A stretch of DNA of 64,000 bases from an uncultured Christensenella sp. (GTDB lineage Bacteria; Bacillota; Clostridia; Christensenellales; UBA1242), in the NCBI GenBank assembly GCA_905195085.1, contig CAJJUK010000001.1, forward strand, positions 62,001 to 126,000, read 5' to 3'. The translations under genes were made by a program, and so were the position numbers. Below, piece after piece: positions 8,219-16,571 of this stretch; positions within the stretch are counted from its first letter, which is position 1, and each line of letters begins with the position of its first letter. The notes beneath the pieces are model-generated. The model saw only the letters and a list, made by a program, of their open reading frames with translations, ran no database searches and was not told the DNA's origin.

Positions 8219-8968
8219 ATGTTGAAGGCGACAAATAATTTCATATTGAACCTTAAAAAGCAAAAACGAGAAAATAAGTCTTTGCTTTTTTTGGATAATG
8301 TGAAAATAATCAAAGACGCATTAGAAGGTGGTTCAATCAAGCCGGAATGTGTTTTAACCAGCCTTGACAAACTTCCATTTGAGTGTGAAAGTTGTCAGGT
8401 TTATAAGGTTGATGAAAAAATAATTGAGCAGTTGGCAGACACAAAAACACCACAAAAAGTATTATGCATTGCATACCTCACACAAAATGTTGTGGAATTG
8501 CCTAAAACAAACTTTCTTGTTTTGGACGGACTTCAAGACCCAGGAAATGTTGGAACACTCATTCGCTCTGCTTTTGCCTGTGGATTTGAAACCATCTTTC
8601 TGGTGAATTCTGTTCGTAGAGAAAACAGCAAACTTATCAGAAGTTCTGTCGGTGCAGTGTTCAATTCAAAAGTCTATCAAATGTCAAGAGAAGAGTTTGT
8701 CACTTATGCAAAAAAAAACTCTTTCAAATTGATTATGTGTGATATGAATGGAGAAAACATATTTGACTTTGCTGAAAACAACTCAAGTGACAAACAACAT
8801 CTTGGAGTTGTTGTTGGAAACGAGGGGCAGGGTGTAAGTGACGAAATTGCTGCATTATGTTATAAGACTGTCATGATCCCAATGAAAAAGGGAATTGAAA
8901 GCCTTAATGCAGGAGTTTCCGGCTCAATCATTATGTATGAAATAAACAAAAATACTTTAAAGAACTAG
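8219..8968 (+). CDS. SpoU-family rRNA 2'-O-methyltransferase (TrmH/RlmB-like)
   Basis: 249 residues from the ATG at 8219; the longer frame from 8180 sits inside rplT. The C-terminal SPOUT domain shows all three motifs: LDGLQDPGNVGTLIRSAFA, VVGNEGQGVSDE and PMKKGIESLNAGVSGSII, which form the knotted AdoMet site. The N-terminal ~90 residues are a substrate-recognition domain. A SpoU methyltransferase immediately after rplT is a common clostridial arrangement. The exact target (rRNA or tRNA nucleotide) is not deducible. It converges with the minus-strand gene at 8965, overlapping by 4 bp. Confidence 0.88.
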   Translation: MLKATNNFILNLKKQKRENKSLLFLDNVKIIKDALEGGSIKPECVLTSLDKLPFECESCQVYKVDEKIIEQLADTKTPQKVLCIAYLTQNVVELPKTNFLVLDGLQDPGNVGTLIRSAFACGFETIFLVNSVRRENSKLIRSSVGAVFNSKVYQMSREEFVTYAKKNSFKLIMCDMNGENIFDFAENNSSDKQHLGVVVGNEGQGVSDEIAALCYKTVMIPMKKGIESLNAGVSGSIIMYEINKNTLKN

Positions 8969-9483
8969 TTATTTTTATAGACCTTTTCTTTTGCTGTATT
9001 TTCGAATTTTTCTAAACCAAGCATGGCATTAAACAAAAGGATTCTAGAGTTATTTGTTTCAATGACCAAATTTTTAAATTTGTTTCTTTCAATTTTGGTT
9101 ATATCTTTGTAATAAATAATTTTCTTTTTAAAGAAATGGATATACACAAAAAATTCTTCAAAGTAATATACTTTCTTGTTTATTAAGAGAATTAAGAAAT
9201 CTAAACAAATGCAAACTATAAGCAATGGAATTGAAACTGAATAAAAATTAAAGCCTGAAGATTTAGAAATATCGTTTGAGAAGATGCAAAGCAACAATGA
9301 TAATATGGTTATAATAATGCAACAAACCAACAGAAAAATGATTATAGACTTTTGAAGACAAACTTTATTGTTTTTTTGATTGTCTGCTTCTTCTTTTCTG
9401 ACCTTTTTTGCAAGCCTAGGTAAAAGAAAAGCCAAAATAATTTCAATTAAAATAAAACTCAACAGTGTAAATAACAGTTCCAT
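8965..9483 (-). CDS. Membrane protein with PH-like C-terminal domain, leaderless
   Basis: 172 residues from the ATG at 9483. Three membrane helices (about 3-22, 45-68, 82-104) precede a soluble segment (YYFEEFFVYIHFFKKKIIYYKDITKIER...) that looks like a bacterial PH-type domain. No known function. The start is chosen because TTGACA (9513-9518), 17 nt, TATGAT (9490-9495) lies just upstream, leaving 6 nt to this ATG; the earlier in-frame ATG at 9498 would lie upstream of transcription. No Shine-Dalgarno is present, so translation is probably leaderless. Confidence 0.6.
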   Translation of the reverse strand: MELLFTLLSFILIEIILAFLLPRLAKKVRKEEADNQKNNKVCLQKSIIIFLLVCCIIITILSLLLCIFSNDISKSSGFNFYSVSIPLLIVCICLDFLILLINKKVYYFEEFFVYIHFFKKKIIYYKDITKIERNKFKNLVIETNNSRILLFNAMLGLEKFENTAKEKVYKNN

Positions 9484-9489
9484 AAATTT

Positions 9490-9518
9490 ATCATACATTT
9501 TTGGTCACAACTTGTCAA
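9490..9518 (-). promoter_or_regulatory. Promoter of the leaderless PH-like membrane protein gene
   Basis: On the minus strand TTGACA (9513-9518), exactly 17 nt, TATGAT (9490-9495). The ATG of the gene follows after 6 nt. It is back to back with the yebC promoter, the two -35 boxes being 15 bp apart. Confidence 0.75.
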
Positions 9519-9533
9519 CTTGACCGATTATAT

Positions 9534-9562
9534 TTGACAGAAATGTCAATTTTTATTATTAT
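9534..9562 (+). promoter_or_regulatory. yebC promoter
   Basis: TTGACA (9534-9539), 17-nt spacer, TATTAT (9557-9562). The yebC ATG at 9596 has an AAAGGAG site, giving a leader of roughly 27 nt. The sequence between this and the divergent promoter contains short TTGTCAA/TTGAC dyads. Confidence 0.78.
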
Positions 9563-9595
9563 ATATAAGGAATTTAACAAAAGGAGATTACAAAA

Positions 9596-10324
9596 ATGTC
9601 AGGACATTCAAAATGGCACAACATACAAGCTAAAAAAGGTAAGACAGATGCCGCAAGAGGAAAGATTTTCACAAAAATCGGTAGAGAAATCGCAGTTTGC
9701 GTTAAAGCAGGCGGTCCTGACCCTAATGTAAACAGCAAATTAAAGGATATAATCGCAAAGGCTAAACAAAACAATATGCCAAGTGATAACATTGAAAGAT
9801 CAATCAAGAAGGCCTCAGGCGAACTTTCTGGAGTAAATTACGAAGCAATCACTTATGAAGGCTACGGAGTTGGTGGTTCTGCTGTTATTGTTGAATGTTT
9901 AACAGACAACAAAAACAGAACTGCTGGAGATGTTCGTCACGCTTTTGACAAACACGGTGGAAGCCTTGGCTCAACAAATTGCGTATCATATCTTTTCAAG
10001 AGAAAGGGAATTGTTGTTGTCACAGATTTCAGCGACATAGACACTCTCATGCTTGATGCAATCGAAGAAGGTGCAGTCGATGTTGTTGAAGATGAAGATG
10101 CTGTGGAAATCATAACAGAACCTAACGAAGATGGAAAAATGCGTGATGCTCTTGAAAAGAAGGGCTACAATGTCGTTTCATCTGAAACTGCACTTGTTCC
10201 AGATATGTATGTTGACTTGAGTGCAGACCAAGAAGCAAAGTTTCAAAGAATGATTGACGCTCTTGAAGATTTGGACGATGTTCAAGAAGTATATCACAAC
10301 GTAAACCTTTCTGAAGAAGAATAG
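9596..10324 (+). CDS. yebC: YebC/TACO1 family protein
   Basis: 242 residues, full length, starting [31 protein letters not shown], the family hallmark. YebC proteins were long described as DNA-binding regulators; recent work on the family supports a role in ribosomal translation through difficult (for example proline-rich) stretches. The gene is upstream of ruvCAB, the location that gave it early links to RuvC regulation. It has its own promoter and strong ribosome binding site. Confidence 0.93.
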   Translation: MSGHSKWHNIQAKKGKTDAARGKIFTKIGREIAVCVKAGGPDPNVNSKLKDIIAKAKQNNMPSDNIERSIKKASGELSGVNYEAITYEGYGVGGSAVIVECLTDNKNRTAGDVRHAFDKHGGSLGSTNCVSYLFKRKGIVVVTDFSDIDTLMLDAIEEGAVDVVEDEDAVEIITEPNEDGKMRDALEKKGYNVVSSETALVPDMYVDLSADQEAKFQRMIDALEDLDDVQEVYHNVNLSEEE

Positions 10325-10338
10325 AAACAGGCATTTAT

Positions 10339-10752
10339 ATGGATTTTATTATAGAATTCTTTGTTGAGTTTTTTGGATATATTTATCTAAATTTTGCGAT
10401 GTCATTAGTTCCAGACAAAAAACTAAAAAAATGGCAGCTGTATCTTCTTAATGCAATCAGTCTAATCGTTTCTTTATATGTTTTAGCTTCACTTTGTTTT
10501 GGAATAACATTACTGATCGTTTCAAAAGACAATTCTCAATTTAATACAGGTTTAGGATTAACAATTTCAGGTGGGTTGCTCTTGTTAATTCAAATCATTT
10601 TGTATGTTATAACCAAAAAGAGAGAAAAGAAATTAAAGAAGAAAAAGGCAATGGAGCGCAGATATAAAAAATTGCAGGAACAAAATGCAAAAAACGCTAA
10701 CGAAATCATAATAGACCAAAATGATAACCAAAGTGACAATAAGCAGGGGTGA
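10339..10752 (+). CDS. Small hypothetical membrane protein
   Basis: 137 residues, 14 bp after yebC with only a weak ribosome binding site. Three hydrophobic stretches (about 3-22, 32-60, 70-93) are followed by a highly charged tail rich in Lys and Glu (KKREKKLKKKKAMERRYKKL) that is probably a cytoplasmic helix. No family recognised. It may be translated from the yebC transcript. Confidence 0.5.
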   Translation: MDFIIEFFVEFFGYIYLNFAMSLVPDKKLKKWQLYLLNAISLIVSLYVLASLCFGITLLIVSKDNSQFNTGLGLTISGGLLLLIQIILYVITKKREKKLKKKKAMERRYKKLQEQNAKNANEIIIDQNDNQSDNKQG

Positions 10753-10800
10753 CCTGCTTTTTCTTTTATTTCCTGGCTTGGATTTAGTACGCTTTTTCAT

Positions 10801-10829
10801 TTGACAAAATAAGCGTTTTTTATTAAAAT
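10801..10829 (+). promoter_or_regulatory. Promoter of ruvC-ruvA-ruvB-queA-tgt, leaderless start
   Basis: TTGACA (10801-10806), exactly 17 nt, TAAAAT (10824-10829), then only 6 nt to the ruvC ATG at 10836. No Shine-Dalgarno fits between them, so transcription and translation should start at about the same base. No LexA-type box was seen near it. Confidence 0.8.
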
Positions 10830-10835
10830 TAACTT

Positions 10836-11327
10836 ATGAGAATTTTAGGAATTGACCCGGGCTATGGGATTGTTGGTTACGGAATTATTGACACAGACAG
10901 AGATAATGCTGTGGTGGATTATGGTGTGATTGAAACCCCAAAAGAAGAAACTTTTCCAGTTCGTCTTCAACGAATTGATGAGTCTTTGAGGGTCCTTTTT
11001 GAAACCTACAAGCCAGATGAAGTTGCGATTGAAGAATTGTTCTATTTCAAGAACCAAAAAACTGTCATTCAAGTGGCTCAAGCAAGAGGAGTTATTGTGC
11101 TTGCCAGTCAAAAGTATTGTGGCAGAACATTTGAATATACACCAATTCAAATCAAACAGGCTCTCACTGGCAATGGAAGAGCGGACAAACATCAGATGCA
11201 GTTTATGGTAAAGAATGTTCTGGGGCTTGCTTCAATTCCAAAACCAGATGACGCGGCAGATGCTTTGGCGGTTGCACTATGTCACAGTCAAATCAATCCT
11301 CGCTTGAATGTTAATATGATGCAATAA
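10836..11327 (+). CDS. ruvC: Holliday junction resolvase RuvC
   Basis: 163 residues. RILGIDPGYGIVGYG contains the first catalytic Asp; VAIEELFYFKNQKT holds the conserved Glu, and the C-terminal KPDDAADALAVALCH the last acidic pair. RuvC dimers cut Holliday junctions symmetrically together with RuvAB. First gene of a five-gene recombination and tRNA-modification operon. It appears to be leaderless (see promoter). Confidence 0.96.
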   Translation: MRILGIDPGYGIVGYGIIDTDRDNAVVDYGVIETPKEETFPVRLQRIDESLRVLFETYKPDEVAIEELFYFKNQKTVIQVAQARGVIVLASQKYCGRTFEYTPIQIKQALTGNGRADKHQMQFMVKNVLGLASIPKPDDAADALAVALCHSQINPRLNVNMMQ

Positions 11328-11340
11328 TTAAGGAGAAAAT

Positions 11341-11940
11341 ATGATTTCATTTCTTGTTGGAACAATTGAAGAAAAAAGAGAAAATCTGTTGGTCATAGAC
11401 GTCAATGGTGTTGGATATGAACTGACAATTTCAAACAACACACTTGCAAGTTTGCCTATGGAAGGAGAGACAACCAAGGTTTTGACATATTTGCAAGTGA
11501 GTGAAAACACAGGGGTATGTCTATATGGCTTTGCGACCGAAGAAGAAAAAGCGATGTTTTTGCGACTTATCACGGTTTCCGGCGTTGGACCTAAAATGGC
11601 AATCACAATTTTGTCTGGCATGAAACTTTCAGATTTGGTTGTTGCAATTGTGAGTGAAGATTCCACTCTTCTTTCAAAAATAAAGGGACTGGGAAAGAAA
11701 ACTGCAGAAAGAATTTGTTTGGAACTTAAAGATAAGATTTCAGCAACTTCATTCAACATCCAAGGTTCAGAGATGATTGACAACAATTACAGCGAAACTG
11801 CTTTGAATGATGCTGTTGACACATTAATCAACTTGGGTGTAAACAAAAATGAAGCATACAGACTTGCAAGAAGCAAAGCTACTGCAGACACAACTGCTGA
11901 AGAAATCATTCTGAAAGTTCTCAGAGAACTTGGTAGATAA
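11341..11940 (+). CDS. ruvA: Holliday junction helicase subunit RuvA
   Basis: 199 residues. N-terminal OB domain (ISFLVGTIEEKRENLLVIDVNGVGYEL), helix-hairpin-helix region with SGVGPKMAITILSG and KIKGLGKKTAERICLEL, then a flexible linker and C-terminal domain III (NDAVDTLINLGVNKNEAYRLA) that contacts RuvB. Strong AAGGAG site 13 bp after ruvC. A copy of the interspersed repeat separates it from ruvB. Confidence 0.96.
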   Translation: MISFLVGTIEEKRENLLVIDVNGVGYELTISNNTLASLPMEGETTKVLTYLQVSENTGVCLYGFATEEEKAMFLRLITVSGVGPKMAITILSGMKLSDLVVAIVSEDSTLLSKIKGLGKKTAERICLELKDKISATSFNIQGSEMIDNNYSETALNDAVDTLINLGVNKNEAYRLARSKATADTTAEEIILKVLRELGR

Positions 11941-11950
11941 TTCATTTAAA

Positions 11951-11999
11951 CACAAAATATTGTGTGTTATGCAGATAATGGCGTTGAATAATACACAAC
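11951..11999. repeat. Interspersed intergenic repeat, copy 1 (inside ruvA-ruvB)
   Basis: Holds GTGTTATGC (11964-11972) and GAATAATAC (11986-11994), 13 nt apart, each extended outward by TTGTG/CACAA sequence. Read on the minus strand it matches copy 3 at 18.9 kb closely. It also contains CACAA-AATA-TTGTG, a small hairpin. It occupies most of the 77-bp gap between ruvA and ruvB, which are usually adjacent. Confidence 0.65.
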
Positions 12000-12017
12000 A
12001 AAAAGGAAATGGGAAAT

Positions 12018-13028
12018 ATGGAAGATAGATTTATAACTAGCACAAAAAATTGGACTGATGCAGAAATTGAAAACTCTCTCAGACCAACAAAGCTATCCGA
12101 ATATGTTGGACAAGAGAAGGTCAAACAAAGCCTTGAAATTTATATTAAAGCTGCAAAATCAAGAAAAGATGCTTTGGACCATGTTCTTTTGTATGGACCT
12201 CCAGGACTTGGAAAAACAACTCTTGCACATATCATCGCAAATGAACTCGGCTCACAATTCAAAATAACTTCTGGTCCAGCTATTGAACACGCAGCGGATC
12301 TTGCTGCCATTTTGACAAATTTGGGCAAAAATGATGTTTTGTTTATAGATGAAATTCACAGATTAAACAAAAGTGTTGAAGAAATCTTATATCCTGCCAT
12401 GGAAGATTTTGCATTGGATTTCATTGTTGGAAAAGGCCCGTCTGCAAAAAATATGAGACTTAAAATTCAACCTTTCACATTGATTGGTGCAACAACAAAG
12501 GCGGGAATGCTTACAAGTCCATTGCGTGACAGATTTGGGGTTATTTGCCGTTTGGAACTTTATGAAAATGAAGAACTTCAAGTTATCATCAAACGTTCTG
12601 CAAAAATTTTGAATATTGACATAAACGAACAAGCAAGTCTTGACATTGCAAAACGTTCTAGAGGAACTCCTCGTATTGCAAACAGACTTCTTAAAAGGGT
12701 TAGAGATTACGCAGAAGTTTTGGGAACAGGAAAAATCACAAAAGAAATTGCTGACCAGGCTCTCGCGAAAATGGAAATTGATGAATTGGGACTTGATTTC
12801 ATTGACAGAAAAATCTTGGAAAGCATAATCTACAAATTTGGCGGTGGTCCAGTTGGTCTTGACACATTGTCTGCCACAATAAGCGAAGATTCAAGCACAA
12901 TTGAAGATGTTTATGAACCTTATCTTCTTCAACTTGGTTTCATCGCAAGAACACCAAGAGGAAGAGTGGCACTTGAAAATGCATATCATCATTTGGGAAT
13001 GGACTACCCAGAAAATAAAGGACATTAA
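12018..13028 (+). CDS. ruvB: Holliday junction branch-migration ATPase RuvB
   Basis: 336 residues from the ATG at 12018 ([16 protein letters not shown]); an in-frame ATG at 12009 is closer to the AAAGGAAA site but adds only three residues. Walker [10 protein letters not shown], Walker B region FIDEIHRLN, sensor 1 around GATTKAGML, arginine finger region LRDRFGV, and a C-terminal winged helix. Hexameric motor for branch migration with RuvA. queA begins 1 bp after its stop. Confidence 0.97.
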   Translation: MEDRFITSTKNWTDAEIENSLRPTKLSEYVGQEKVKQSLEIYIKAAKSRKDALDHVLLYGPPGLGKTTLAHIIANELGSQFKITSGPAIEHAADLAAILTNLGKNDVLFIDEIHRLNKSVEEILYPAMEDFALDFIVGKGPSAKNMRLKIQPFTLIGATTKAGMLTSPLRDRFGVICRLELYENEELQVIIKRSAKILNIDINEQASLDIAKRSRGTPRIANRLLKRVRDYAEVLGTGKITKEIADQALAKMEIDELGLDFIDRKILESIIYKFGGGPVGLDTLSATISEDSSTIEDVYEPYLLQLGFIARTPRGRVALENAYHHLGMDYPENKGH

Positions 13029-13029
13029 G

Positions 13030-14073
13030 ATGCAAAGAGAACTTTTAAAAAGCACATATTTTTATGAACTTCCAGAAGAGCAAATTGCTCAAACACCAAT
13101 TGAGCCAAGAGATCACTCAAGGCTTCTTTGCTATAATCGAAAGACTGACAAAATTGAGCATAAACACTTTTTTGATGTAATTGACTTCTTAAAACCTGGA
13201 GATGTTTTGGTTGTAAACAACAGTAAGGTTCTTCCTGCAAGATTGTTTGGATACAAAGCTGAAACAGGTGCAAAAATTGAAGTATTGCTTCAAAAAAGAA
13301 TTGATTTGAAAAACTGGGAAGTTATCACAAAACCTCAAAAAAGATTGAACGTTGGAACAGAAATTGTTTTTAACGAAAACATCAAATGCACTGTGACTGA
13401 AAAAGGTGATTATGGTTCTTGCAAAGTTAAGTTTGATTATAAGGACAACAAAACTTTTGAAGAACATTTGATGGAAATTGGCACAATGCCACTTCCACCA
13501 TACATCAAAGAAAAACTGAAAAATCAAAATCGTTATCAGACGGTTTATGCAAAAGTTGATGGTTCGAGTGCGGCTCCAACTGCAGGACTTCATTTCACTC
13601 CAGAACTTCTGAGAAAGATCAAAGAAAAAGGAGTGGAGATTTTGGAGGTGCTTTTGCATGTTGGACTTGGAACTTTCAGACCTGTCAAAGAAGATAATAT
13701 TGAAGACCATGAAATGCACAGCGAATATTTTGAAATCTCTCAAGATGTTGCAGACAAAATTAATAAAGCAAAAAGCGAAGGCAGAAGGGTTATAGCAGTC
13801 GGCACAACATCAGTCAGAGTTCTTGAAAGTGGTGTTGATGAAAATGGAAAGCTGCAAGCCCAAAAAAGAGAGACAAAAATTTTTATCTATCCACCTTACA
13901 AATTTAAAATGGTTGATGCACTTATCACCAATTTTCACTTGCCAGAAAGCACTTTAATTATGTTGGTTTCGGCCTTTATAGGAGATATTGATAAGACTCT
14001 CGATTTGTATAAACTTGCAGTTAGAGAGAAATATAGATTTTTCAGTTTTGGCGATGCAATGTTTATCGAATAA
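13030..14073 (+). CDS. queA: tRNA preQ1 ribosyltransferase-isomerase QueA
   Basis: 347 residues from the ATG at 13030 (MQRELLKSTYFYELPEEQIAQTP); AAAGGA precedes it within the ruvB tail. Family motifs: PRDHSRLL, VVNNSKVLPARL, GSSAAPTAGLHFT, HVGLGTFRPV and the C-terminal YRFFSFGDAMFIE. QueA transfers the ribosyl group of S-adenosylmethionine to preQ1 in tRNA to make epoxyqueuosine. Followed by tgt, which acts one step earlier in the same pathway. Confidence 0.97.
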   Translation: MQRELLKSTYFYELPEEQIAQTPIEPRDHSRLLCYNRKTDKIEHKHFFDVIDFLKPGDVLVVNNSKVLPARLFGYKAETGAKIEVLLQKRIDLKNWEVITKPQKRLNVGTEIVFNENIKCTVTEKGDYGSCKVKFDYKDNKTFEEHLMEIGTMPLPPYIKEKLKNQNRYQTVYAKVDGSSAAPTAGLHFTPELLRKIKEKGVEILEVLLHVGLGTFRPVKEDNIEDHEMHSEYFEISQDVADKINKAKSEGRRVIAVGTTSVRVLESGVDENGKLQAQKRETKIFIYPPYKFKMVDALITNFHLPESTLIMLVSAFIGDIDKTLDLYKLAVREKYRFFSFGDAMFIE

Positions 14074-14100
14074 TTAATATGCTGAAATTAAGGAATTGTT

Positions 14101-15231
14101 ATGAATGATGTAAATTTTAGTTATGAAATAATAAAAGAATGTCCTAAAACAGGAGCAAGAGCTGGAATTCTTCACACTCCAAGAGGGGATATAAAGACAC
14201 CTGTTTTTATGCCTGTTGGAACGCAAGCAACTGTCAAAGGACTCAGACCTGAAGATTTAAATGAGATGGGTGCACAAATAATTTTATCAAACACCTATCA
14301 TCTTTTTTTGCGTCCAGGTGAAGATATTGTCGAAAAAGCAGGTGGCTTGCATAAATTTATGAACTGGGAAAAACCAATTCTCACTGATAGTGGCGGTTTT
14401 CAAGTTTTTTCTTTGTCTGATTTGCGAAAAGTTTCTGAAAAAGGTGTTGAATTCCGTTCTCATTTAAGCGGAGAAAAGTTTCTGATGACGCCAGAACTTT
14501 GTATGCAAATTCAGCACGCTCTTGACAGTGACATTAATATGGCTCTTGACCAATGCACGGAAGCAGGGGCAACTTATGCCGAGGCAGAAGAAGCAGCAAA
14601 ATTAAGTAAGATTTGGCTTGAAAGATGTTATGAGGAACATAAGGGAGGAGATCATGTTCTTTTCCCAATTGTTCAAGGCAATATGTATAAAGATTTGCGT
14701 GCAAAATGTGTTGAATACTGCACACCATTTGCAAAATGTGGAATCGCAATAGGCGGACTTTCGGTCGGAGAAGAGAAAAGTGTCATGTATGATATGCTAG
14801 ACTTTTTAAATCCAATTCTTCCACATGATATGCCAAGATATCTGATGGGCGTGGGAAGTCCTGACTGCTTGATTGAAGGCTTTGCAAGAGGTGTTGATAT
14901 GATGGACTGTGTTTTGCCAACAAGAATTGCGAGAAATGGAACAGCATTCTCAAGCACAGGAAAGATGGTCATAAAAAATTCTTCATTCAAAGAAGATTTC
15001 AGACCAATTGAAGAAGGGTGTGATTGCTATGCCTGCAAACACTTCTCTAGGGGCTATATAAGACATCTGATAAACGCAGGAGAAATGTTGGGGGCAGAGC
15101 TTTTGTCAATTCATAACTTAAGATTTTTAATCCGACTTGCAGAACAATCAAGAGAGGCCATTTTAGGGGGCTATTTTGCAGAATTTAAAGAAGATTTCTT
15201 AAGAAAGTATAAGATCACTGCAACATTCTAA
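14101..15231 (+). CDS. tgt: Queuine/preQ1 tRNA-guanine transglycosylase
   Basis: 376 residues. TILTDSGGFQVFSLSDL carries the catalytic aspartate region, GGLSVGEEKSVMYD and LPTRIARNGTAF are typical, and CDCYACKHFSRGYIRHL ... HN provides the three Cys and one His that bind zinc. Tgt exchanges guanine-34 of GUN anticodon tRNAs for preQ1. TTAAGGAA site precedes the ATG. In many bacteria yajC/secDF follow; here a DUF2441-like gene does. Confidence 0.97.
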   Translation: MNDVNFSYEIIKECPKTGARAGILHTPRGDIKTPVFMPVGTQATVKGLRPEDLNEMGAQIILSNTYHLFLRPGEDIVEKAGGLHKFMNWEKPILTDSGGFQVFSLSDLRKVSEKGVEFRSHLSGEKFLMTPELCMQIQHALDSDINMALDQCTEAGATYAEAEEAAKLSKIWLERCYEEHKGGDHVLFPIVQGNMYKDLRAKCVEYCTPFAKCGIAIGGLSVGEEKSVMYDMLDFLNPILPHDMPRYLMGVGSPDCLIEGFARGVDMMDCVLPTRIARNGTAFSSTGKMVIKNSSFKEDFRPIEEGCDCYACKHFSRGYIRHLINAGEMLGAELLSIHNLRFLIRLAEQSREAILGGYFAEFKEDFLRKYKITATF

Positions 15232-15244
15232 TTGTGAGGTAAAT

Positions 15245-15865
15245 ATGAAAGTCAAAGATCAAATCTTTTATCAAATTGCAACCAATAGAGATTTTAAAGT
15301 AGGGGACAAACTCCATTTTGGAGATGAGATTAATGGACAATCCAGGATTTTTGATTTTTCATACACATTAGATGGAAAACCATTGCATGAACTTGCTTTC
15401 AAAGATTCGAAAAAACGAATGTTCAGAGACAGAAATCTGACTTTTGAAACAGCAAAGGCTCTCTCAAACTATGATTTATTTATGAGAGAAATCGCTCTTG
15501 AAGAAGTCAGAAAAGAAAAGTTTCCCAATTTACCTTCTCGCTTTTTCTGTATGTATCTATCAGAACACAAAGAAGATATGATGGAAAACTTTAATAAATA
15601 TAAGAAATACACATCATCAAAGTCAAAAAATTTTGCAGTAAGAAATCAGGGCGACTCATATCAAGCTGTCGCTGTGAAAGTGACCGGAGAAGCCTTCTTT
15701 TGTAAGGGCGTAGGGATAAGTCGAGAAGGTCTTTCATTTAATGATTATAAAAAACGAGCAGTTGAGTATTGGTCACAATCACAAACATCAAATGAAAAAA
15801 CAAAAGAAATTCTGTTTGTTGGTGACGCAGAGGTTGTTGAAATTTTTGATGAAATTAGGCCATAA
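15245..15865 (+). CDS. DUF2441-like protein
   Basis: 206 residues, soluble, 13 bp after tgt. The opening (FYQIATNRDFKVGDKLHFG) and the central REIALEEVRKEKFPNLPSRFFCMYL resemble the DUF2441 family, whose members share a start describing a 'parameter-and-value' beta region and an FPNLPSR segment. The fold is sometimes compared with ADP-ribosyltransferase-like proteins, but nothing here establishes a catalytic role. Probably the last gene of the ruvC operon or an accessory gene beside it. Confidence 0.6.
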   Translation: MKVKDQIFYQIATNRDFKVGDKLHFGDEINGQSRIFDFSYTLDGKPLHELAFKDSKKRMFRDRNLTFETAKALSNYDLFMREIALEEVRKEKFPNLPSRFFCMYLSEHKEDMMENFNKYKKYTSSKSKNFAVRNQGDSYQAVAVKVTGEAFFCKGVGISREGLSFNDYKKRAVEYWSQSQTSNEKTKEILFVGDAEVVEIFDEIRP

Positions 15866-15902
15866 ATTGACTGGGGATTATCTAAATTTCGCAAATTTTA
15901 AT

Positions 15903-16076
15903 GCATAATACTGCTTTCTATCTATTCGTAAAACACAAGTTTTACGAATAGATAGGCTATATTTTGAGTAATATGCACAAATAATTCAACTATATATTGT
16001 GTTATGCAACAAATTGTTCATTCTTATTTTTTGAGCATTTTATTTGAAAATTATTTTGCATAATACCTGTGTTATG
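15903..16076. repeat. Interspersed repeat, copy 2, enclosing a perfect 17-bp hairpin
   Basis: Half-sites: GCATAATAC (15903-15911), GTAATATGC (15968-15976), GTGTTATGC (15999-16007) and GCATAATAC (16058-16066). The second and third are 31 nt apart. Between the first two lies a perfect inverted repeat, arms 15918-15934 and 15939-15955 (17 bp, 4-nt ACAA loop), with no T-run after it. The whole 255-bp gap between the DUF2441-like gene and iscU holds only this and the terminator. Confidence 0.65.
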
Positions 16077-16082
16077 AATATA

Positions 16083-16117
16083 AAAAACATCTACCAAATT
16101 TAGCAGATGTTTTTATT
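16083..16117. terminator. Bidirectional terminator between DUF2441-like gene and iscU
   Basis: Stem AAACATCT (16085-16092) with AGATGTTT (16105-16112) and T-runs on both strands (TTTTTT on minus, TTTTTATTTTT on plus). It lies 3 bp beyond the iscU stop. Confidence 0.75.
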
Positions 16118-16119
16118 TT

Positions 16120-16569
16120 TTATTCTTCTTCAACAGATTCAACAGAAACTTCAGCTTTTTTCTTAGTTTTTCTTATTTCCGCTTTTGTTTCTTTTTCTTT
16201 TTTCTTGTAATAATCTTCTATTGCAGCTCTTATGGATTCTTCAGCCAAAATTGCACAATAAACTTTTTGAGATGGAAGTTCTCCTAAAATTTTAATAATG
16301 TCTTTGTTTGAAACTTTCAAAGCATCATCTATTGATTTTCCTTTAACTAAATCACAAGCGATATCAGAAGAAGCAATCGCTGCGCAACATCCAAATGTTT
16401 TGAATTTTGCATTTTCAATCATTCCGTTATCATCGATTTTTAAATACATTTTGATGATATCACCACAAGTTGTGGAACTTCCAACCTGCCCAATTGCATT
16501 TGCTCCATGCATACCACCAGCATTACGAGGGTTTTGAAATCTATCTAAAACAGTTTTTGTGTACATCAT
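16120..16569 (-). CDS. iscU: IscU/NifU-type Fe-S cluster scaffold protein
   Basis: 149 residues. The three cluster-binding cysteines are visible: STTCGDIIKMYL, FGCCAAIASSD and KVYCAILAEESI, with the conserved Asp after the first. The N-terminal YTKTVLDRFQNPRNAG is family-typical. A Lys/Glu-rich tail of about 25 residues is added at the C-terminus. It builds [2Fe-2S]/[4Fe-4S] clusters using sulfur from IscS. The ATG lies 2 bp after the iscS stop behind a GGGAGG site, so the pair forms an operon. Confidence 0.92.
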   Translation of the reverse strand: MMYTKTVLDRFQNPRNAGGMHGANAIGQVGSSTTCGDIIKMYLKIDDNGMIENAKFKTFGCCAAIASSDIACDLVKGKSIDDALKVSNKDIIKILGELPSQKVYCAILAEESIRAAIEDYYKKKEKETKAEIRKTKKKAEVSVESVEEE

Positions 16570-16571
16570 AA

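Noticed and set aside
15918..15955. The 17-bp hairpin as an intrinsic terminator
   Set aside because: There is no T-run on either side; a proper terminator lies at 16083-16117.
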